Under the pieces are notes generated by a model that did not search any database, had not been told where the DNA came from, and saw nothing but the letters and a program-made list of their open reading frames with translations. Of a DNA stretch of 64,000 nt, positions 18,782 to 30,069 are shown one piece after another. Position 1 is the stretch's first letter. The number at the start of each line of letters is the position of its first letter. Made by a program: the position numbers and the translations under genes. The DNA is from Legionella sp. (GTDB lineage: Bacteria; Pseudomonadota; Gammaproteobacteria; Legionellales; Legionellaceae): NCBI GenBank assembly GCA_017306715.1, contig JAFKHV010000006.1, positions 95,896-159,895 on the forward strand, read 5' to 3'.

Positions 18782-19564
18782 CTAAGGGGTTAAATGAAAA
18801 CATCGATAAAAATTGTTTGTTGTTACTGCAGCAACTTCATCATAAGAAATCCCTTTAAGCACAGCTAAGGCCTCTGCCACGTGCTTAACTAAAGCAGGAT
18901 GATTTTGCTTGCCACGGAAAGGAACGGGGGTAAGATAGGGTGAATCGGTTTCAATGAGGATATGCTCCAAAGGAACAGCTTTTGCTGTTTCCTGTAATGC
19001 AAGAGCATTTTTAAATGTAATTATCCCGGAAAAAGAGATATAGAAATTTAAATCGATTGCCTGTTTAGCAATATCCAGACTTTCAGCAAAGCAATGCATC
19101 ACACCACCAGCCTCAGACGCATTTTCTTGTTTCATTAGTTTAATCGTATCTTCAGCAGCTTGTCGGGTGTGGACAATAAGCGGTTTATTCATTTTTTTTG
19201 CAGCGATAATATGCTCACGAAAACGCTGTCGTTGTGCTTCTTGATCTTTTTCTTCAAGAATACGGTAATAATCAAGTCCAGTCTCACCGATAGCGATACA
19301 GGCAGGATTTTGCGCTAATCTCATTAATGTATCTGCGGTGATGGGATTTTCCATTTCGGTATTGGGATGCACCCCTACTGAAATCGATATCTGGGGAAAT
19401 CGTGCAGCCAATTGTTCTAGCTCGGGGTAATCTTTTAACTCAACACATACTGATAAAAAATGTTGCACATCATTCGCTTTCGCGCACGCTAAAACTTGGG
19501 AAATATCCTGATTGAAATCGGTTAAATTCAAAAAATTTAAATGACAATGGGAATCAACAAGCAT
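18782..19564 (-). CDS. TatD family metal-dependent hydrolase
   Basis: A 260-residue TIM-barrel hydrolase of the TatD/YcfH branch, reported as a DNase acting on single strands or on D-aminoacyl esters in relatives. Metal ligands are visible in order: DSHCHLNF (residues 3-10), the Glu of GETGLDYY (about 93-100), HTRQAAED (about 131), MHCFAES (about 156) and ETDSPYLTPVP (about 207-217). The gene is downstream of holB, as in E. coli (tmk-holB-ycfH order), which supports the YcfH assignment. Confidence 0.9.
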   Translation of the reverse strand: MLVDSHCHLNFLNLTDFNQDISQVLACAKANDVQHFLSVCVELKDYPELEQLAARFPQISISVGVHPNTEMENPITADTLMRLAQNPACIAIGETGLDYYRILEEKDQEAQRQRFREHIIAAKKMNKPLIVHTRQAAEDTIKLMKQENASEAGGVMHCFAESLDIAKQAIDLNFYISFSGIITFKNALALQETAKAVPLEHILIETDSPYLTPVPFRGKQNHPALVKHVAEALAVLKGISYDEVAAVTTNNFYRCFHLTP

Positions 19565-19662
19565 TTTTGGTCTCTACACTAAATTTAAGGATAGTTTATC
19601 ACCCTATTTATAAACACCAAAATCCTTCCTTCCCGAATAAAAATATCGAACAGATTAAAAAA

Positions 19663-20574
19663 TCAGCAGCTAGCAGATTGTAATTCGATTAATAAATTTT
19701 CTAATACTAAGGTTGCATTAAGTGGAACATTACGGTAAAGCTTACGGTTAATCTCTTGGATTTTATCTATTTGCGAAATAAGTTTTTTAGTATCTAGATA
19801 AGCAATAAATTGTGAAAAAAATACCTCTTCCGGTAACTGGATTAACTGTGGGGCAACTATGTGAAATTGCATTTGAGCAAAGACTATATATAAAAACCAC
19901 ATTAAGTCCGAAAGCTCAAACTCATGCCATTGCGCAGCAAGCACACAAGGATGAACTTTTCCTTCCATTAGATTTATTAAAGCAGAAAAAATATCAGCTC
20001 GCCTTTTTAATAAATCCGCTCGCTGCGAATTAGCGGGAACCTGATGTTCAAGCTCACTAAAATTGAGTGGATATAATTTATCGGCTGCAAAATTTAAAAT
20101 TTGGCAACGGCTGGTTATCGTAGGCAGTATGGTACTTATTTGCTGCGCTAAGAGTATGAATACAGTGTGTGCAGGAGGCTCTTCGAGAATTTTAAGTAAT
20201 GCATTGGTGGCAGCGCCATTCATCAAATCCACGGCCTCAAGGATAATGACTCGGTGAGCTCCTCGTTGCGGCCCTAAAAAGACATCTTGTTGTAGCTCTC
20301 GTATTTGCTCAATCTTGATGGACAAACCTTTTTTATGGGCTCTAACCCATAACAAATCCGGATGTTGCTGCTCACGCAACATGAAACATTCAGGACAACC
20401 ATTACATGGTTGTTCTTGAAAGTTTCTACAAAATATCATGTTAGCCATTGCTGCAACAAAGGCTAATATATCAACTTCACCTGGTCCAACCAAGAGTAAA
20501 GCCCGTGGCATGCGCTGCTGCTTCCATGCATTTACTATAAAATTCCAATGAGGTGAAAAAGCGTTTTTTATCAT
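19663..20574 (-). CDS. holB: DNA polymerase III delta-prime subunit
   Basis: Clamp-loader subunit of the replicase. The 303-residue protein has an AAA+ core with a modified, non-hydrolysing P-loop region ([13 protein letters not shown]), the four-cysteine zinc module [15 protein letters not shown] (about residues 49-63) and the segment [19 protein letters not shown] with sensor-type TITSRCQ, typical of gamma/delta-prime proteins. Its ATG overlaps the tmk stop (ATGA), indicating coupled translation. The C-terminal collar domain is helical, as expected. Confidence 0.93.
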   Translation of the reverse strand: MIKNAFSPHWNFIVNAWKQQRMPRALLLVGPGEVDILAFVAAMANMIFCRNFQEQPCNGCPECFMLREQQHPDLLWVRAHKKGLSIKIEQIRELQQDVFLGPQRGAHRVIILEAVDLMNGAATNALLKILEEPPAHTVFILLAQQISTILPTITSRCQILNFAADKLYPLNFSELEHQVPANSQRADLLKRRADIFSALINLMEGKVHPCVLAAQWHEFELSDLMWFLYIVFAQMQFHIVAPQLIQLPEEVFFSQFIAYLDTKKLISQIDKIQEINRKLYRNVPLNATLVLENLLIELQSASC

Positions 20575-21200
20575 GCTAAAAATTCAATAATTGCAGATTT
20601 AATCTGCGCTTGTACTTCTGATAAGGATTGTTGCGCATCAATGCGTACCGTATTCGGTTCATTTCGAGTCAGCTCCTGATAATGCTGCTGCACTCGTTTA
20701 AAGAATTCTATCTCTTGCTGCTCAATGCGATCCATCTCGCCTCTTGCTCTAGCGCGTTGCATACCTGCCTCTGGAGCAACATCAAGGTATAGGGTCAAAT
20801 TCGGTTTAAAATCGGCGACAACAAATGCAGAAAGCTGCTTAATGAGGTTCACATCGAGACCGCGTCCACCACCTTGGTACGCAAAAGTTGATAATTCAAA
20901 ACGATCTGCGATTACCCAAATACCTTGGTGTAGCGCAGGCATAATGACTTCCTTAAGCAGCTGGATGCGAGCAGCATAAAGTAATAATAATTCTGTCTTA
21001 TCATCAAGAATATTTGTATATTGCGGATTTTTTATTATCGTGCGTAACTGCTCCCCTATAGCGGTTCCGCCTGGTTCTCGTGTGGTGATGCAGCGCACAT
21101 CATGATGCGCTAATACATCAACGATAGTCGCCACAGCGGTTGATTTTCCGGCTCCTTCCAACCCCTCGATGACAATAAATTTTCCTAAGGCTAAAGTCAT
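20571..21200 (-). CDS. tmk: Thymidylate kinase
   Basis: Phosphorylates dTMP to dTDP. The 209-residue protein has the P-loop [12 protein letters not shown] (about residues 10-21), the DR motif [19 protein letters not shown] (about 99-117) and the lid region [14 protein letters not shown]. It is close to the E. coli type. It begins 8 bases after mltG and overlaps holB by 4 bases, so mltG-tmk-holB form one unit. Confidence 0.96.
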   Translation of the reverse strand: MTLALGKFIVIEGLEGAGKSTAVATIVDVLAHHDVRCITTREPGGTAIGEQLRTIIKNPQYTNILDDKTELLLLYAARIQLLKEVIMPALHQGIWVIADRFELSTFAYQGGGRGLDVNLIKQLSAFVVADFKPNLTLYLDVAPEAGMQRARARGEMDRIEQQEIEFFKRVQQHYQELTRNEPNTVRIDAQQSLSEVQAQIKSAIIEFLA

Positions 21201-21208
21201 ACGAGTCC

Positions 21209-22198
21209 TTATTTCCTTTGATAGAGTTCGATTGCTTGTCGTTGTTGTTGATATGTTTCAGAAAACTGATGGGAACCATCGCCCTTTGCAACATAATATA
21301 AAAAATTGGAGCGCTGAGGATGTGCTGCTGCATATAAAGCAGGCTCTCCTACCATTGCGATAGGTGTAGGTGGTAAACCACGATTCTTATAAGAATTAAA
21401 AGGAGAGTTTACTTGCAAATTTTGATGGGAAAGTTTTCCTGTATAGGCATTACCAAGTGCATAAATGACGGTCGGATCCATTTGTAAAGGCATGTTTTTG
21501 TATAAGCGGTTTATAATAACACCTGAGATGAGTGAACGTTCACTTGGAAGCGCTGTTTCTTTTTCTATAATCGATGCGGCAATTAGTAATTCATATGAGG
21601 TTTTATAAGGAAGGTCTGGGTCTCGTGCTTGCCAGGTTTTATTTAATAATGTCATCAAATTACGGTGCGCATGCAGCAACAGATTTTTACTATCACTACC
21701 TCCATAATATACATAAGTATCAGCCAAAAGTAAGCCCTCACTACTGGGATAACGTCCCTGGACTTGCTGCCAATCATCTACATGATAATTTAAATAAGCT
21801 GCTTGAGACAAATCTTGCGAAATTTTTTGCTGCGTTGTTCCAGCAATAATTGTAAATTTTCGGGTCAAAACATCACCCTTGGCGATTCGGTCAAACAGAA
21901 CAGCTGGTGTATTATCGGGTTTAATTTCATATACCCCCGCCTTCAATTTGGCCGCTAAACCGGTAAAACGTAAATAATAAAGATAAGGCTTTTGGTATTT
22001 GATGATATTTTGCTGCTGCAGTTTTTGCACTAATTGAGACGCAGTAGTCGCTCGAGGTAATGTGATGACTGGAGCTTTTTCAGAAAACGTTAGTGGTCTT
22101 AAATTAAAATAATAGAAGACACTACCTGCAAATAGGAAAGACATAAACAATATCACTGTTAGAACCCATAAAAACAGTTTCTTATGTCTTTCGTTCAA
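21209..22198 (-). CDS. mltG: Endolytic murein transglycosylase MltG (YceG)
   Basis: Inner-membrane enzyme that cuts nascent glycan strands and sets their length. One N-terminal membrane segment (about residues 9-31) precedes a LysM-like region and the YceG catalytic domain. The conserved block [14 protein letters not shown] contains the catalytic Glu, and [11 protein letters not shown] follows. The first codon is TTG at 22198, directly after the in-frame fabF stop, and no nearby ATG exists. Translation is probably coupled to fabF. pabC, which often separates fabF and mltG, is absent here. Confidence 0.92.
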   Translation of the reverse strand: MNERHKKLFLWVLTVILFMSFLFAGSVFYYFNLRPLTFSEKAPVITLPRATTASQLVQKLQQQNIIKYQKPYLYYLRFTGLAAKLKAGVYEIKPDNTPAVLFDRIAKGDVLTRKFTIIAGTTQQKISQDLSQAAYLNYHVDDWQQVQGRYPSSEGLLLADTYVYYGGSDSKNLLLHAHRNLMTLLNKTWQARDPDLPYKTSYELLIAASIIEKETALPSERSLISGVIINRLYKNMPLQMDPTVIYALGNAYTGKLSHQNLQVNSPFNSYKNRGLPPTPIAMVGEPALYAAAHPQRSNFLYYVAKGDGSHQFSETYQQQRQAIELYQRK

Positions 22199-22201
22199 AG
22201 C

Positions 22202-23434
22202 TTAAACTCGTTTAAATATTAAAGTACCATTGGTCCCACCAAATCCTAAAGAATTGCTCAAGGAGTAATTAATCGTCCTTGCTTGAGGTTTGTGCGGTAC
22301 ATAATTAAGATCACAGCCTTCATCGGGATTATCCAAATTTATGGTCGGCGGTGCTATTTGATCACGGATTGCCAATATACTAAAAATGGCTTCTACTGCG
22401 CCAGCAGCCCCAAGTAGGTGTCCCGTCATCGATTTAGTCGAGCTGACAGCTAAGTCATACGCATGCTCTTTAAATACGCGTTTAATCGCCTTTGTCTCAT
22501 TGAGATCGTTTAAATAGGTAGAAGTTCCATGAGCATTGATATAATCAATATCTCGTGGATGAATACCTGCATCTTTTATTGCTGCCTCCATCGCTCGCGA
22601 TGCACCATCAGCATCCTCATCGGGTGCCGTAATATGATAGGCATCCCCAGACATTCCAAAGCCTGCCACTTCAGCATAAATTTTCGCGCCTCGAGCTACG
22701 GCATGTTCGTATTCTTCAAGAATGAGTAAACCCGCGCCCTCTCCCATAACAAAACCATCACGGTCTTTATCAAAAGGTCTGGATGCTTTTTCGGGCTCAT
22801 CGTTTCTTTTTGATAGAGAGCGAACCGCTGAAAATCCAGCTAAAGATAATGGAGTTAAGGTCATTTCTGTGCCGCCACACATCATAACGTCGGCATCACC
22901 ATAGGCAATTAAGCGACTCGCCAATCCAATATTGTGAGTACCCGTTGTACATGCAGTAGCTATTGCAATATTAGGACCCTTTAATTTATGGCGAATAGAA
23001 ATTTGGCCTGCGGCCATGTTAATGATACCGGCAGGAATGAAGAAAGGAGAAACTTTGCGAACTCCTCCCGCGACCAATTTATCTTCATTATTCGCAATGG
23101 TATCAATACCACCAATACCCGCACCAACAGCAACACCGAAGCGATGAGATAGGTCTTCAGTTACCTCAAGTCCCGAATCTTTAAGCGCTTCATCGGCTGC
23201 AGCTATTGCGTATTGGGTGAAGGGATCCATTTTGCGGGCATCCTTCGCCGGCACGTAGTCTTCGATGTTAAAATTCTTAACATTTGCCCAAATTTTTGTA
23301 GGATAATCCGATATATCAAAACCTTCGACCTTATTTACCCCACTCACACCAGACAATATGTTTTGCCAAGATTCTTTCACATTTAAACCGACGGGAGAAA
23401 GCATGCCCATGCCGGTTACAACCACGCGCCGCAT
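22202..23434 (-). CDS. fabF: 3-oxoacyl-ACP synthase II
   Basis: Elongating condensing enzyme of type II fatty acid synthesis. The Cys-His-His triad is visible: [10 protein letters not shown] (Cys near 163), [11 protein letters not shown] (His near 302) and [14 protein letters not shown] (His near 338), with a terminal GFGGTN loop. The ATG at 23434 is chosen from the family start [14 protein letters not shown] two codons upstream (23440) sits closer to the optimal distance from GAGGAG, so the start may be there. It follows acpP by 24 bases. Confidence 0.96.
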   Translation of the reverse strand: MRRVVVTGMGMLSPVGLNVKESWQNILSGVSGVNKVEGFDISDYPTKIWANVKNFNIEDYVPAKDARKMDPFTQYAIAAADEALKDSGLEVTEDLSHRFGVAVGAGIGGIDTIANNEDKLVAGGVRKVSPFFIPAGIINMAAGQISIRHKLKGPNIAIATACTTGTHNIGLASRLIAYGDADVMMCGGTEMTLTPLSLAGFSAVRSLSKRNDEPEKASRPFDKDRDGFVMGEGAGLLILEEYEHAVARGAKIYAEVAGFGMSGDAYHITAPDEDADGASRAMEAAIKDAGIHPRDIDYINAHGTSTYLNDLNETKAIKRVFKEHAYDLAVSSTKSMTGHLLGAAGAVEAIFSILAIRDQIAPPTINLDNPDEGCDLNYVPHKPQARTINYSLSNSLGFGGTNGTLIFKRV

Positions 23435-23458
23435 TTTCAATCACAACTCCTCGAAGAA

Positions 23459-23707
23459 TTAAGCTTCTTCTTTATCTAAATTCGATTCAATATAATCAAT
23501 CGCTTCTTGAATCGTAGTAATTTTTTCGGCTTTCTCATCGGGAATTTCTGTCTCAAATTCTTCTTCAAGTGCCATTACCAATTCAACAGTGTCTAAAGAG
23601 TCTGCACCTAAATCATCCACGAAGGATGCGTCATTTTTAAGCTCTTCTTCTTTAACGCCCAATTGTTCAACAACAATTTTGCGTACACGCTCTTCAACAG
23701 TACTCAT
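23459..23707 (-). CDS. acpP: Acyl carrier protein
   Basis: An 82-residue acidic carrier for fatty acyl chains. The phosphopantetheine attachment Ser is in [18 protein letters not shown] (about residues 36-53). Strong acidity and four helices match E. coli AcpP closely. GAGG lies ahead of the ATG at 23707. It has its own 168-base upstream gap with a plausible promoter, in line with the high expression needed for this protein. Confidence 0.98.
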   Translation of the reverse strand: MSTVEERVRKIVVEQLGVKEEELKNDASFVDDLGADSLDTVELVMALEEEFETEIPDEKAEKITTIQEAIDYIESNLDKEEA

Positions 23708-23768
23708 AACTTGATTTTCCTCTTTCGGTTGATAGAAACTTTTAGTAACTATTAATTATATTCACTTC

Positions 23769-23797
23769 ATTTAACCGCCGGGCTCACGCAAATGCAA
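23769..23797 (-). promoter_or_regulatory. Candidate promoter for acpP-fabF
   Basis: On the minus strand, TTGCAT (23797-23792) and TTAAAT (23774-23769) are separated by exactly 17 bases in the gap between fabG and acpP. A TATAAT lies some bases further downstream without a good -35. Inferred from sequence only. Confidence 0.4.
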
Positions 23798-23875
23798 CAC
23801 CCTCTTTAAAACAATCACTTAATGCGAAAATGAAAGTGATATAGTTTATTCATTTACACAGATAACGCAAGTGCA

Positions 23876-24622
23876 TTAATCCATATACATACCGCCGTTT
23901 ACATGTAATGTACTACCTGTAATATATTTTGCCTCATCTGAGGCTAAAAAAGCGACCGCATTGGCGATATCCTCAGGTTCCCCCATTTTACGTAAAGGAA
24001 TCCGTTTAATCATTTCCTCTTTTACCATATCAGGTAAAGCATGAGTCATATCTGTGTTGATAAACCCAGGAGCGACGACATTCACGGTAATGCCGCGACT
24101 CCCTATTTCTTGAGCAAGTGATTTGGAGAATCCAATAATTCCTGCCTTGGCTGCAGAATAATTTACTTGTCCGGAATTACCACTAGAACCAACTACAGAA
24201 CCTATAGAGATAATACGACCCCATCGGGCTCGAAACATTATCTTTGTACATATTTTAGACATTCTGTAAATGGAATTCAAATTAGTCTCAATAACTTTGT
24301 ACCACTCATCATCATCCATACGCAAGATTAGGTTGTCAGCAGTGATTCCTGCATTATTAACCAAAATCCCTGGGGCGTGTTTTGCTTCCGCTAATTGATC
24401 CATAACGTGCTCAACAGCCTCAGCATTGGTCACATCTAATGTTAAGCCTTTACCTGATAGACCTGCTTCATTGAAATAATGATTTATGTGCTCTGCACCG
24501 ACTTCAGTTGTAGCAGTGCCATAAACAAAAGCACCTTCCTGTGCTAACTTTATGGCAATGGCTTGACCAATACCTCTGCTAGCACCTGTTACCAAAGCTA
24601 TTTTCCCTTCTAAACTCTTCAT
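23876..24622 (-). CDS. fabG: 3-oxoacyl-ACP reductase
   Basis: NADPH-dependent short-chain dehydrogenase that reduces 3-ketoacyl-ACP. The Rossmann motif TGASRGIGQAIA is near residues 12-23, NNAGIT near 87-92, the catalytic Ser in GSVVGSSGNSG and the YSAAK motif near 153-157, with the C-terminal GGMYMD. The ATG at 24622 is used; a TTG one codon earlier is less likely. It follows fabD by 13 bases in the order fabH-fabD-fabG-acpP-fabF. Confidence 0.96.
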   Translation of the reverse strand: MKSLEGKIALVTGASRGIGQAIAIKLAQEGAFVYGTATTEVGAEHINHYFNEAGLSGKGLTLDVTNAEAVEHVMDQLAEAKHAPGILVNNAGITADNLILRMDDDEWYKVIETNLNSIYRMSKICTKIMFRARWGRIISIGSVVGSSGNSGQVNYSAAKAGIIGFSKSLAQEIGSRGITVNVVAPGFINTDMTHALPDMVKEEMIKRIPLRKMGEPEDIANAVAFLASDEAKYITGSTLHVNGGMYMD

Positions 24623-24635
24623 CAATATTCTCGCC

Positions 24636-25589
24636 CTATGGATTGCTACTAATTGTCATATGCTCAATAACTTGTTCCAGGCTTATCGTGTCATAAACGC
24701 TAATAACATCCAAGGAGCGATCAATTCGCTTGATAAGCCCGCTGAGCACTTTTCCTGGCCCACACTCTAAAATTAATTCTACATCCTGTTGTTTTAGAGA
24801 TTTAATAATTTCTACCCAACGAACTGGGCTGTATAGTTGTGTCGTTAATTTTTCTCGTATGTCGTCCACACTTGTATAGAGTTGAGCGTTCACGTTGTTT
24901 AATACTTTGACCGTAGGAGTCGTGAACGAAACATCTTGGAGATAACCCGCAAATTCTTTTGCAGCATCGCTAAGTAAGGGGCAATGGCAAGGAACACTCA
25001 CAGGAATCACTTTTGCCAAACGAGCACCCGCGTCTTCAGCCATGCTAATTAAACGATGAATAGCGGGTGTATGCCCTGCTACTACTATTTGTTCAGGAGA
25101 ATTAAAATTAGCTGGGGTTACTACTTCTAGACCTTGACTGGCTTCCTGGCATAATAAACGGACTTGTTCCTCATTAAAACCAATAATAGCAGCCATGGCA
25201 CCCTGTCCCATAGGAACAGCTTCTTGCATTATTTTTGCTCGAAAAGACACTAAGTTCACTGCTTCTTTTAGCGTTAAAGCGCCCGCGCATACTAGGGCCG
25301 GATATTCACCCAGACTGTGTCCGGCCATAAAAGTAGGAGTGAATAAATTCTGCTGCTGAATAATACGAAATACAGCGACATCTGCTGTGAGGATGGCTAC
25401 CTGAGTGTATTCAGTTTGGTTTAACTGTTCAGCCGGACCATGTTGTATTAAATCCCACAGATCATACCCCGCAGCTTCAGAGGCCTCTGAAAATACCCCA
25501 CGAACAATCGGATATTCTAATTCAAAATCTGCAAGCATGCCGACCGATTGTGATCCTTGACCGGGAAAAACCAACGCTGTTTTAAACAT
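24636..25589 (-). CDS. fabD: Malonyl-CoA:ACP transacylase
   Basis: Loads malonyl groups onto ACP. The 317-residue protein starts with MFKTALVFPGQGSQSVGM. The nucleophile elbow AGHSLGEY contains the catalytic Ser (about 93), and the catalytic His lies in VSVPCHCPLL (about 203). The ATG at 25589 has GGAG nine bases upstream; an ATG three codons earlier is too close to it. Shared regulation with fabH is likely, although a gap of about 97 bases separates them. Confidence 0.96.
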   Translation of the reverse strand: MFKTALVFPGQGSQSVGMLADFELEYPIVRGVFSEASEAAGYDLWDLIQHGPAEQLNQTEYTQVAILTADVAVFRIIQQQNLFTPTFMAGHSLGEYPALVCAGALTLKEAVNLVSFRAKIMQEAVPMGQGAMAAIIGFNEEQVRLLCQEASQGLEVVTPANFNSPEQIVVAGHTPAIHRLISMAEDAGARLAKVIPVSVPCHCPLLSDAAKEFAGYLQDVSFTTPTVKVLNNVNAQLYTSVDDIREKLTTQLYSPVRWVEIIKSLKQQDVELILECGPGKVLSGLIKRIDRSLDVISVYDTISLEQVIEHMTISSNP

Positions 25590-25686
25590 ATATAACATAA
25601 CTCCAACTAATGTAGCCTGTAGAGCATAGCAATTCCTTTGCAACAATCCTGAGTTTCCTCAGACTACTAGTGCCTAATAATTTTGA

Positions 25687-26637
25687 TTAATAACGAATAG
25701 CCATGGCGCCCCATGTCATGCCGCCACCAAAAGCTTCAAGCAAAATAATATCGTCTCGCTTAATTTTATTGGTACGTATTGAATGATCCAGGGCTAAAGG
25801 AACAGAGGCAGCTGAGGTATTACCTTGTTCAGCAATTGTCGTAATGACACGACTCATAGGTAAATCTAATTTTTTTGCAATCGCCTGAATTATCCGCATA
25901 TTTGCTTGGTGCGGAATAAGCCATTGAATATCAGATTTTTTAAGCTGACTTACGTCCAATACTTCATCAACTACTTTACCCATAACATTAACAGCTAATT
26001 TAAATAATTCATTGCCGCGCATTGTTAGATAAGGTGGTACACCATATATAGAATTAGGCAATGTTAGCAGCTCTGTTTTATCATAAGATGCGTGTAAGAC
26101 GCTTCCCATAATACCCGTCCTGTCACTGGCACTTAAGACAACCGCACCCGCACCATCGCCGAATAAGATACATGTTGCGCGATCACTCCAATCCATCACT
26201 TGTGACATGCATTCACTGCCGATAACAAGCACATGGCGAGCTGTTCCGGACATGATATACTGTCGTGCCACATCAAGGACATATAAAAACCCGCTACAAG
26301 CGGCGCTTAAATCAAAGGCAGGCGCATGATTAGTTATTCCTAATTCGTGTTGCACACGACAGGCGACACTTGGAAAAATATGCTCTGGTGTAGATGTTGC
26401 AACGATGATTAGATCGAGATCATTAGCCTTAATTCCAGATGCTTGGAGCGCGCGCTCTGCAGCTTTAGTAGCCATATAGGAAGGCGTTTCATATTTTTCA
26501 GCAATGCGGCGACTACTTATTCCGGTACGGCTAGTTATCCATTCATCACTAGTATTTACTTTTGATTCTAAATCAAAATTAGTTAGTTGATTTTCAGGTA
26601 AATAACTACCAGTGCCAGTAATCACCACATTATTCAT
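25687..26637 (-). CDS. fabH: 3-oxoacyl-ACP synthase III
   Basis: Starts fatty acid synthesis by condensing acetyl-CoA with malonyl-ACP. The Cys-His-Asn triad is visible: [14 protein letters not shown] (Cys near 112), [11 protein letters not shown] (His near 243) and [14 protein letters not shown] (Asn near 273). Length (316) matches the family. Its ATG overlaps the end of plsX by 4 bases. Confidence 0.96.
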   Translation of the reverse strand: MNNVVITGTGSYLPENQLTNFDLESKVNTSDEWITSRTGISSRRIAEKYETPSYMATKAAERALQASGIKANDLDLIIVATSTPEHIFPSVACRVQHELGITNHAPAFDLSAACSGFLYVLDVARQYIMSGTARHVLVIGSECMSQVMDWSDRATCILFGDGAGAVVLSASDRTGIMGSVLHASYDKTELLTLPNSIYGVPPYLTMRGNELFKLAVNVMGKVVDEVLDVSQLKKSDIQWLIPHQANMRIIQAIAKKLDLPMSRVITTIAEQGNTSAASVPLALDHSIRTNKIKRDDIILLEAFGGGMTWGAMAIRY

Positions 26638-27662
26638 AGCAACAACCCTTGGTTCATGAAATCATTTATATGAGCACGAACGAGATCAATGACATTGTTC
26701 TCTACTTCAAGGATAGCTTGTTCTATTGCATGTTGAAAACCCAGAACATTCGCACCACCGTGACTTTTAACTACAACGCCATTAAGCCCCAATAAGCTTG
26801 CTCCGTTATAACGAGAAGGATCGAGTTTTGTTTTAATACCTTTCAATACTGGCATAGCCAAAAAAGCAGCCACTTTAGTAAAGAGATTACGGTTGAATGA
26901 CTCTTTAAAATAGCTGAGGAATAATCTTGCGATACCCTCGCTCGCTTTAAGCGCCACATTACCTACAAATCCATCACAAACAACCAAGTCGACTTCTCCA
27001 GTGTAAAAATCATCACCTTCGACATAACCTACATAATTCATCATAGAACATTCTTGCAGCATATGCGCAGTGCGTTTCACTTGATCATTGCCTTTGATTT
27101 CCTCAACGCCGATGTTTAATAAAGCAATTTTTGGTTGAGATTTATTTGCAACAGCTTGTACCAAGGCGGATCCCATAACGGCAAACTGAAACAAATGCTC
27201 TGCACAAGAATCGACATTTGCGCCCAGATCAATTGCCCAAGTGCGGCCATGTACCGTAGGCAACTCGGAGACGATTGCTGGACGGTCAATACCTGGCAAA
27301 GTTTTTAGAACATAACGGGCGGTTGCCATGAGCGCACCCGTGTTTCCCGCGCTGACACAGGCTTGTGCAATCCCTTGTTTCACAAGATTAATTGCAAGAC
27401 GCATGGAAGAATCTTTTTTATTTCGCAATGCATGAGAGGGTAGCTCATCCATCGTGACCACTTCTGATGCGTGTACTATTGAAAATTGTGGGGAACCAGA
27501 CACACCTGCTTTGTTAAGATAAGCCTCAACTTTGTCATGTGCACCGACCAGTATTAGTTTTAATTGGGGATTATTTTTAGCTGTGCGTACACAGGCAGGA
27601 ATCACCACATTTAAGCCATGATCCCCACCCATCGCATCGATAGCAATGGTAATGTCTTTCAA
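26634..27662 (-). CDS. plsX: Phosphate acyltransferase PlsX
   Basis: Makes acyl-phosphate from acyl-ACP for phospholipid synthesis by the PlsX/PlsY route. The N-terminal core [12 protein letters not shown] and later [21 protein letters not shown] and KSHGGAN are typical. I place the start at TTG 27662, immediately after the rpmF stop, with AAAAAGAG upstream. It gives a family-like N-terminus ([12 protein letters not shown]). A longer frame running into rpmF is unlikely to be translated. The rpmF-plsX-fabH order is classical. Confidence 0.93.
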   Translation of the reverse strand: MKDITIAIDAMGGDHGLNVVIPACVRTAKNNPQLKLILVGAHDKVEAYLNKAGVSGSPQFSIVHASEVVTMDELPSHALRNKKDSSMRLAINLVKQGIAQACVSAGNTGALMATARYVLKTLPGIDRPAIVSELPTVHGRTWAIDLGANVDSCAEHLFQFAVMGSALVQAVANKSQPKIALLNIGVEEIKGNDQVKRTAHMLQECSMMNYVGYVEGDDFYTGEVDLVVCDGFVGNVALKASEGIARLFLSYFKESFNRNLFTKVAAFLAMPVLKGIKTKLDPSRYNGASLLGLNGVVVKSHGGANVLGFQHAIEQAILEVENNVIDLVRAHINDFMNQGLLL

Positions 27663-27666
27663 AAAA

Positions 27667-27864
27667 TTACTCTTTTTCTTCTTCGTAAACGTTATCGGTA
27701 TCAATCACTTTTCTACCACGATAATAACCATCTTCAGTCATATGGTGACGACGATGAGTTTCTCCAGTAACTGGATCAATCGATAAAGTTGGTTTGGTTA
27801 AAGCGTCATGAGAACGTCTCATATCACGACGAGAGCGTGATTTTTTATTCTGTTGTACGGCCAT
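27667..27864 (-). CDS. rpmF: 50S ribosomal protein L32
   Basis: A 65-residue basic ribosomal protein. The N-terminus [20 protein letters not shown] and the central [14 protein letters not shown] are diagnostic. No zinc-binding cysteines are present, so it is the zinc-free form. The ATG at 27864 is internal to a slightly longer open frame. It is followed directly by plsX and preceded by yceD, as in most gammaproteobacteria. Confidence 0.97.
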   Translation of the reverse strand: MAVQQNKKSRSRRDMRRSHDALTKPTLSIDPVTGETHRRHHMTEDGYYRGRKVIDTDNVYEEEKE

Positions 27865-27951
27865 TGTATTACTCCTAAACAAATTGCATTCATAAAGCGG
27901 GAATATTACCGATATTTTTGCGGCAATCCAAGTGTTTAAGCAAATAAAATA

Positions 27952-28380
27952 TCAATCTTCAGCACTTTTTTCACTTAAAAAAGTATTAATCTCCTGGGAA
28001 CACAGGCTTACAGTTTCATGAAACGTTGGTGCATAAAGATGCAATTCATCCGCTACTAACTCTTCTAACTCGATTAAAAAACCATCGGCTACAACACATT
28101 CGTATTCATTCTGCAATTTTTCTGCTTGCTCATCGTTACTACAAATAGCAATGCGCGTTGCATTGTCATAAGAATGAACGAAATATTCCAGACATCGCTG
28201 GCACTGTACATCTAATCTACCCTTGACCCGCAGGTCCATGACGTAGAAGTTTTGTGCAGGTGTAACGGTAAAATCTACATCCAGTTCCACAGGTTTTTCT
28301 ATAAAAGGAGGAAGTCTGGCATCAATTTTGAGCTTCGTTGTTTGATTGCCTTTTTTGACTTCTTCTTTTAAATTCAGCAT
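27952..28380 (-). CDS. yceD: YceD/DUF177 family protein (large ribosomal RNA accumulation)
   Basis: A 142-residue protein of the YceD family, linked in E. coli and plants to 23S rRNA accumulation. The characteristic zinc-like CQRCLEYFVHSY (about residues 70-81) and a closing acidic stretch (IELEELVADELHLYAP) are present. AGAGGA stands before the ATG at 28380. It begins the yceD-rpmF-plsX-fab series and is divergent from mnmA over 127 bases. Confidence 0.88.
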   Translation of the reverse strand: MLNLKEEVKKGNQTTKLKIDARLPPFIEKPVELDVDFTVTPAQNFYVMDLRVKGRLDVQCQRCLEYFVHSYDNATRIAICSNDEQAEKLQNEYECVVADGFLIELEELVADELHLYAPTFHETVSLCSQEINTFLSEKSAED

Positions 28381-28507
28381 GACTAAATATTCCTCTGATT
28401 CACATCTTATTTAATTACTTTTTAGGCAGCTTTATGCGATAATATGCCCCTGCTACGCCACAAACATCTGTCGCGTGGGGCACTATTTTAAGCGGTATCT
28501 CAAATTT

Positions 28508-29593
28508 ATGAAAGCAAAAGTTATTATTGGTATGTCTGGTGGGGTCGACTCCTCTGTAGCCGCTTGGCTGCTCAAAGAGCAAGGTTATGATGTTGAAGGC
28601 CTGTTCATGAAAAACTGGGAACAGGACGATCAAGAGGCATTTTGCCCTGCAGCTCAAGATTTAGCCGATGCTCAGGCTGTATGCAATCAACTTATGATTC
28701 CGTTACATACAGTAAACTTCTCCAAGGAATACTGGGACCGCGTGTTTCAGCATTTTCTTAACGAATACGAGCAAGGAAGAACGCCCAATCCCGATGTTTT
28801 GTGCAACAAAGAAATTAAATTTAATGCTTTTTTAAACTATGCATTAAATTTGGGGGCTGATTATATTGCTACTGGCCATTATGCCAAAAATAAGGTAATG
28901 AATAATAAAGGTTATTTGTATAAAGCAAAAGATCGCAATAAAGATCAAACCTACTTCCTCCATGCTGTCTCTCAGGAGGCTCTAGCACAGACCTTATTCC
29001 CTGTGGGAGATTACACCAAACCAGAAATACGTAATTTTGCTGAAAAGCTTGGTTTGGTCACTCATGCTAAAAAGGATTCAACCGGAATTTGCTTTATTGG
29101 CGAGAAACGGTTCAAAACCTTTTTAAACGAATTTATCCTGGCACGTCCTGGAATCATTAAAAGTACTTGCGGCATGGAGTTAGGTAAACACGACGGACTT
29201 ATGTTTTACACCATAGGACAACGTCAAGGTTTAGGTATAGGTGGCCGCAATCACAGCGCAGGCGACCCGTGGTATGTGGTCGATAAAGATATTAAAACCA
29301 ATACCTTATTTGTAGCCCAAGGAAGTGACCATCCCATGCTCTATGCGCAAGGATTAATCTGTAGCCCAATTCACTGGCTTGCCGAGTGCGAAGAGCAATT
29401 ACCGTTAACCTGTTTTGCTAAAACACGTTATCGACAACTCGAACAGGGATGTATGATATCGCCTCCAGATGAAAACCAACACTATGTGCTCTTTACCACA
29501 CCCCAAAGAGCAATTACACCAGGTCAATACATTGTTTTTTATGATAAAAATCAATGTCTCGGTGGGGCAACTATCAAAGAGGTAATTCGCTAG
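28508..29593 (+). CDS. mnmA: tRNA-specific 2-thiouridylase
   Basis: Introduces sulfur at C2 of U34 in tRNAs for Glu, Gln and Lys. The PP-loop ATP site [15 protein letters not shown] is at residues 8-22, the first catalytic Cys in [12 protein letters not shown] (about 99), and the second in [12 protein letters not shown] (about 196). Length 361 fits the family. The start at ATG 28508 gives the usual [12 protein letters not shown]; no strong Shine-Dalgarno is present. Confidence 0.96.
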   Translation: MKAKVIIGMSGGVDSSVAAWLLKEQGYDVEGLFMKNWEQDDQEAFCPAAQDLADAQAVCNQLMIPLHTVNFSKEYWDRVFQHFLNEYEQGRTPNPDVLCNKEIKFNAFLNYALNLGADYIATGHYAKNKVMNNKGYLYKAKDRNKDQTYFLHAVSQEALAQTLFPVGDYTKPEIRNFAEKLGLVTHAKKDSTGICFIGEKRFKTFLNEFILARPGIIKSTCGMELGKHDGLMFYTIGQRQGLGIGGRNHSAGDPWYVVDKDIKTNTLFVAQGSDHPMLYAQGLICSPIHWLAECEEQLPLTCFAKTRYRQLEQGCMISPPDENQHYVLFTTPQRAITPGQYIVFYDKNQCLGGATIKEVIR

Positions 29594-29658
29594 CTCGATA
29601 CTCTTAATGAAATGGGTACTATGCTAAATTAATATTAACCAACATTTTAGGAATAAAC

Positions 29659-30042
29659 ATGGCCGCTATAGACATCTCCCCTGCACCAAGCGACATAAAA
29701 TTTTCGGTAAGTGCCGCCGACCGCGTTGCCGAATTACTCGCAGAAGAAAACAATCCCAATTTAAACTTACGTGTTTCCATTACTGGAGGTGGTTGCTCCG
29801 GTTTTCAGTATAATTTCAGCTTTGATGAAGAAATACATGAGGACGATACCGTTATCGTCCAACAGTGCTCCGATAACCACTCTTCAGTGAAATTACTTGT
29901 AGACTCTATGAGTTACCAATACCTTAATGACGCTGAAATTGATTATGTCCGCGACATCCAAGGGGAGCAATTTGTAATTCGCAATCCCAATGCCAAAACT
30001 ACGTGTGGTTGTGGCTCATCGTTTAGTATGGATGATGAATAA
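29659..30042 (+). CDS. erpA: Iron-sulfur cluster insertion protein ErpA
   Basis: A-type carrier that delivers Fe-S clusters to apo-enzymes. The three cluster-binding cysteines are seen in GGGCSGFQY (about 48) and the C-terminal [10 protein letters not shown] (about 118 and 120). The length of 127 and the internal [19 protein letters not shown] favour ErpA over IscA or SufA. No isc or suf operon is adjacent, which also fits ErpA. Confidence 0.92.
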   Translation: MAAIDISPAPSDIKFSVSAADRVAELLAEENNPNLNLRVSITGGGCSGFQYNFSFDEEIHEDDTVIVQQCSDNHSSVKLLVDSMSYQYLNDAEIDYVRDIQGEQFVIRNPNAKTTCGCGSSFSMDDE

Positions 30043-30069
30043 AAGCCCCGTGAGGCCTTGAATCATAGA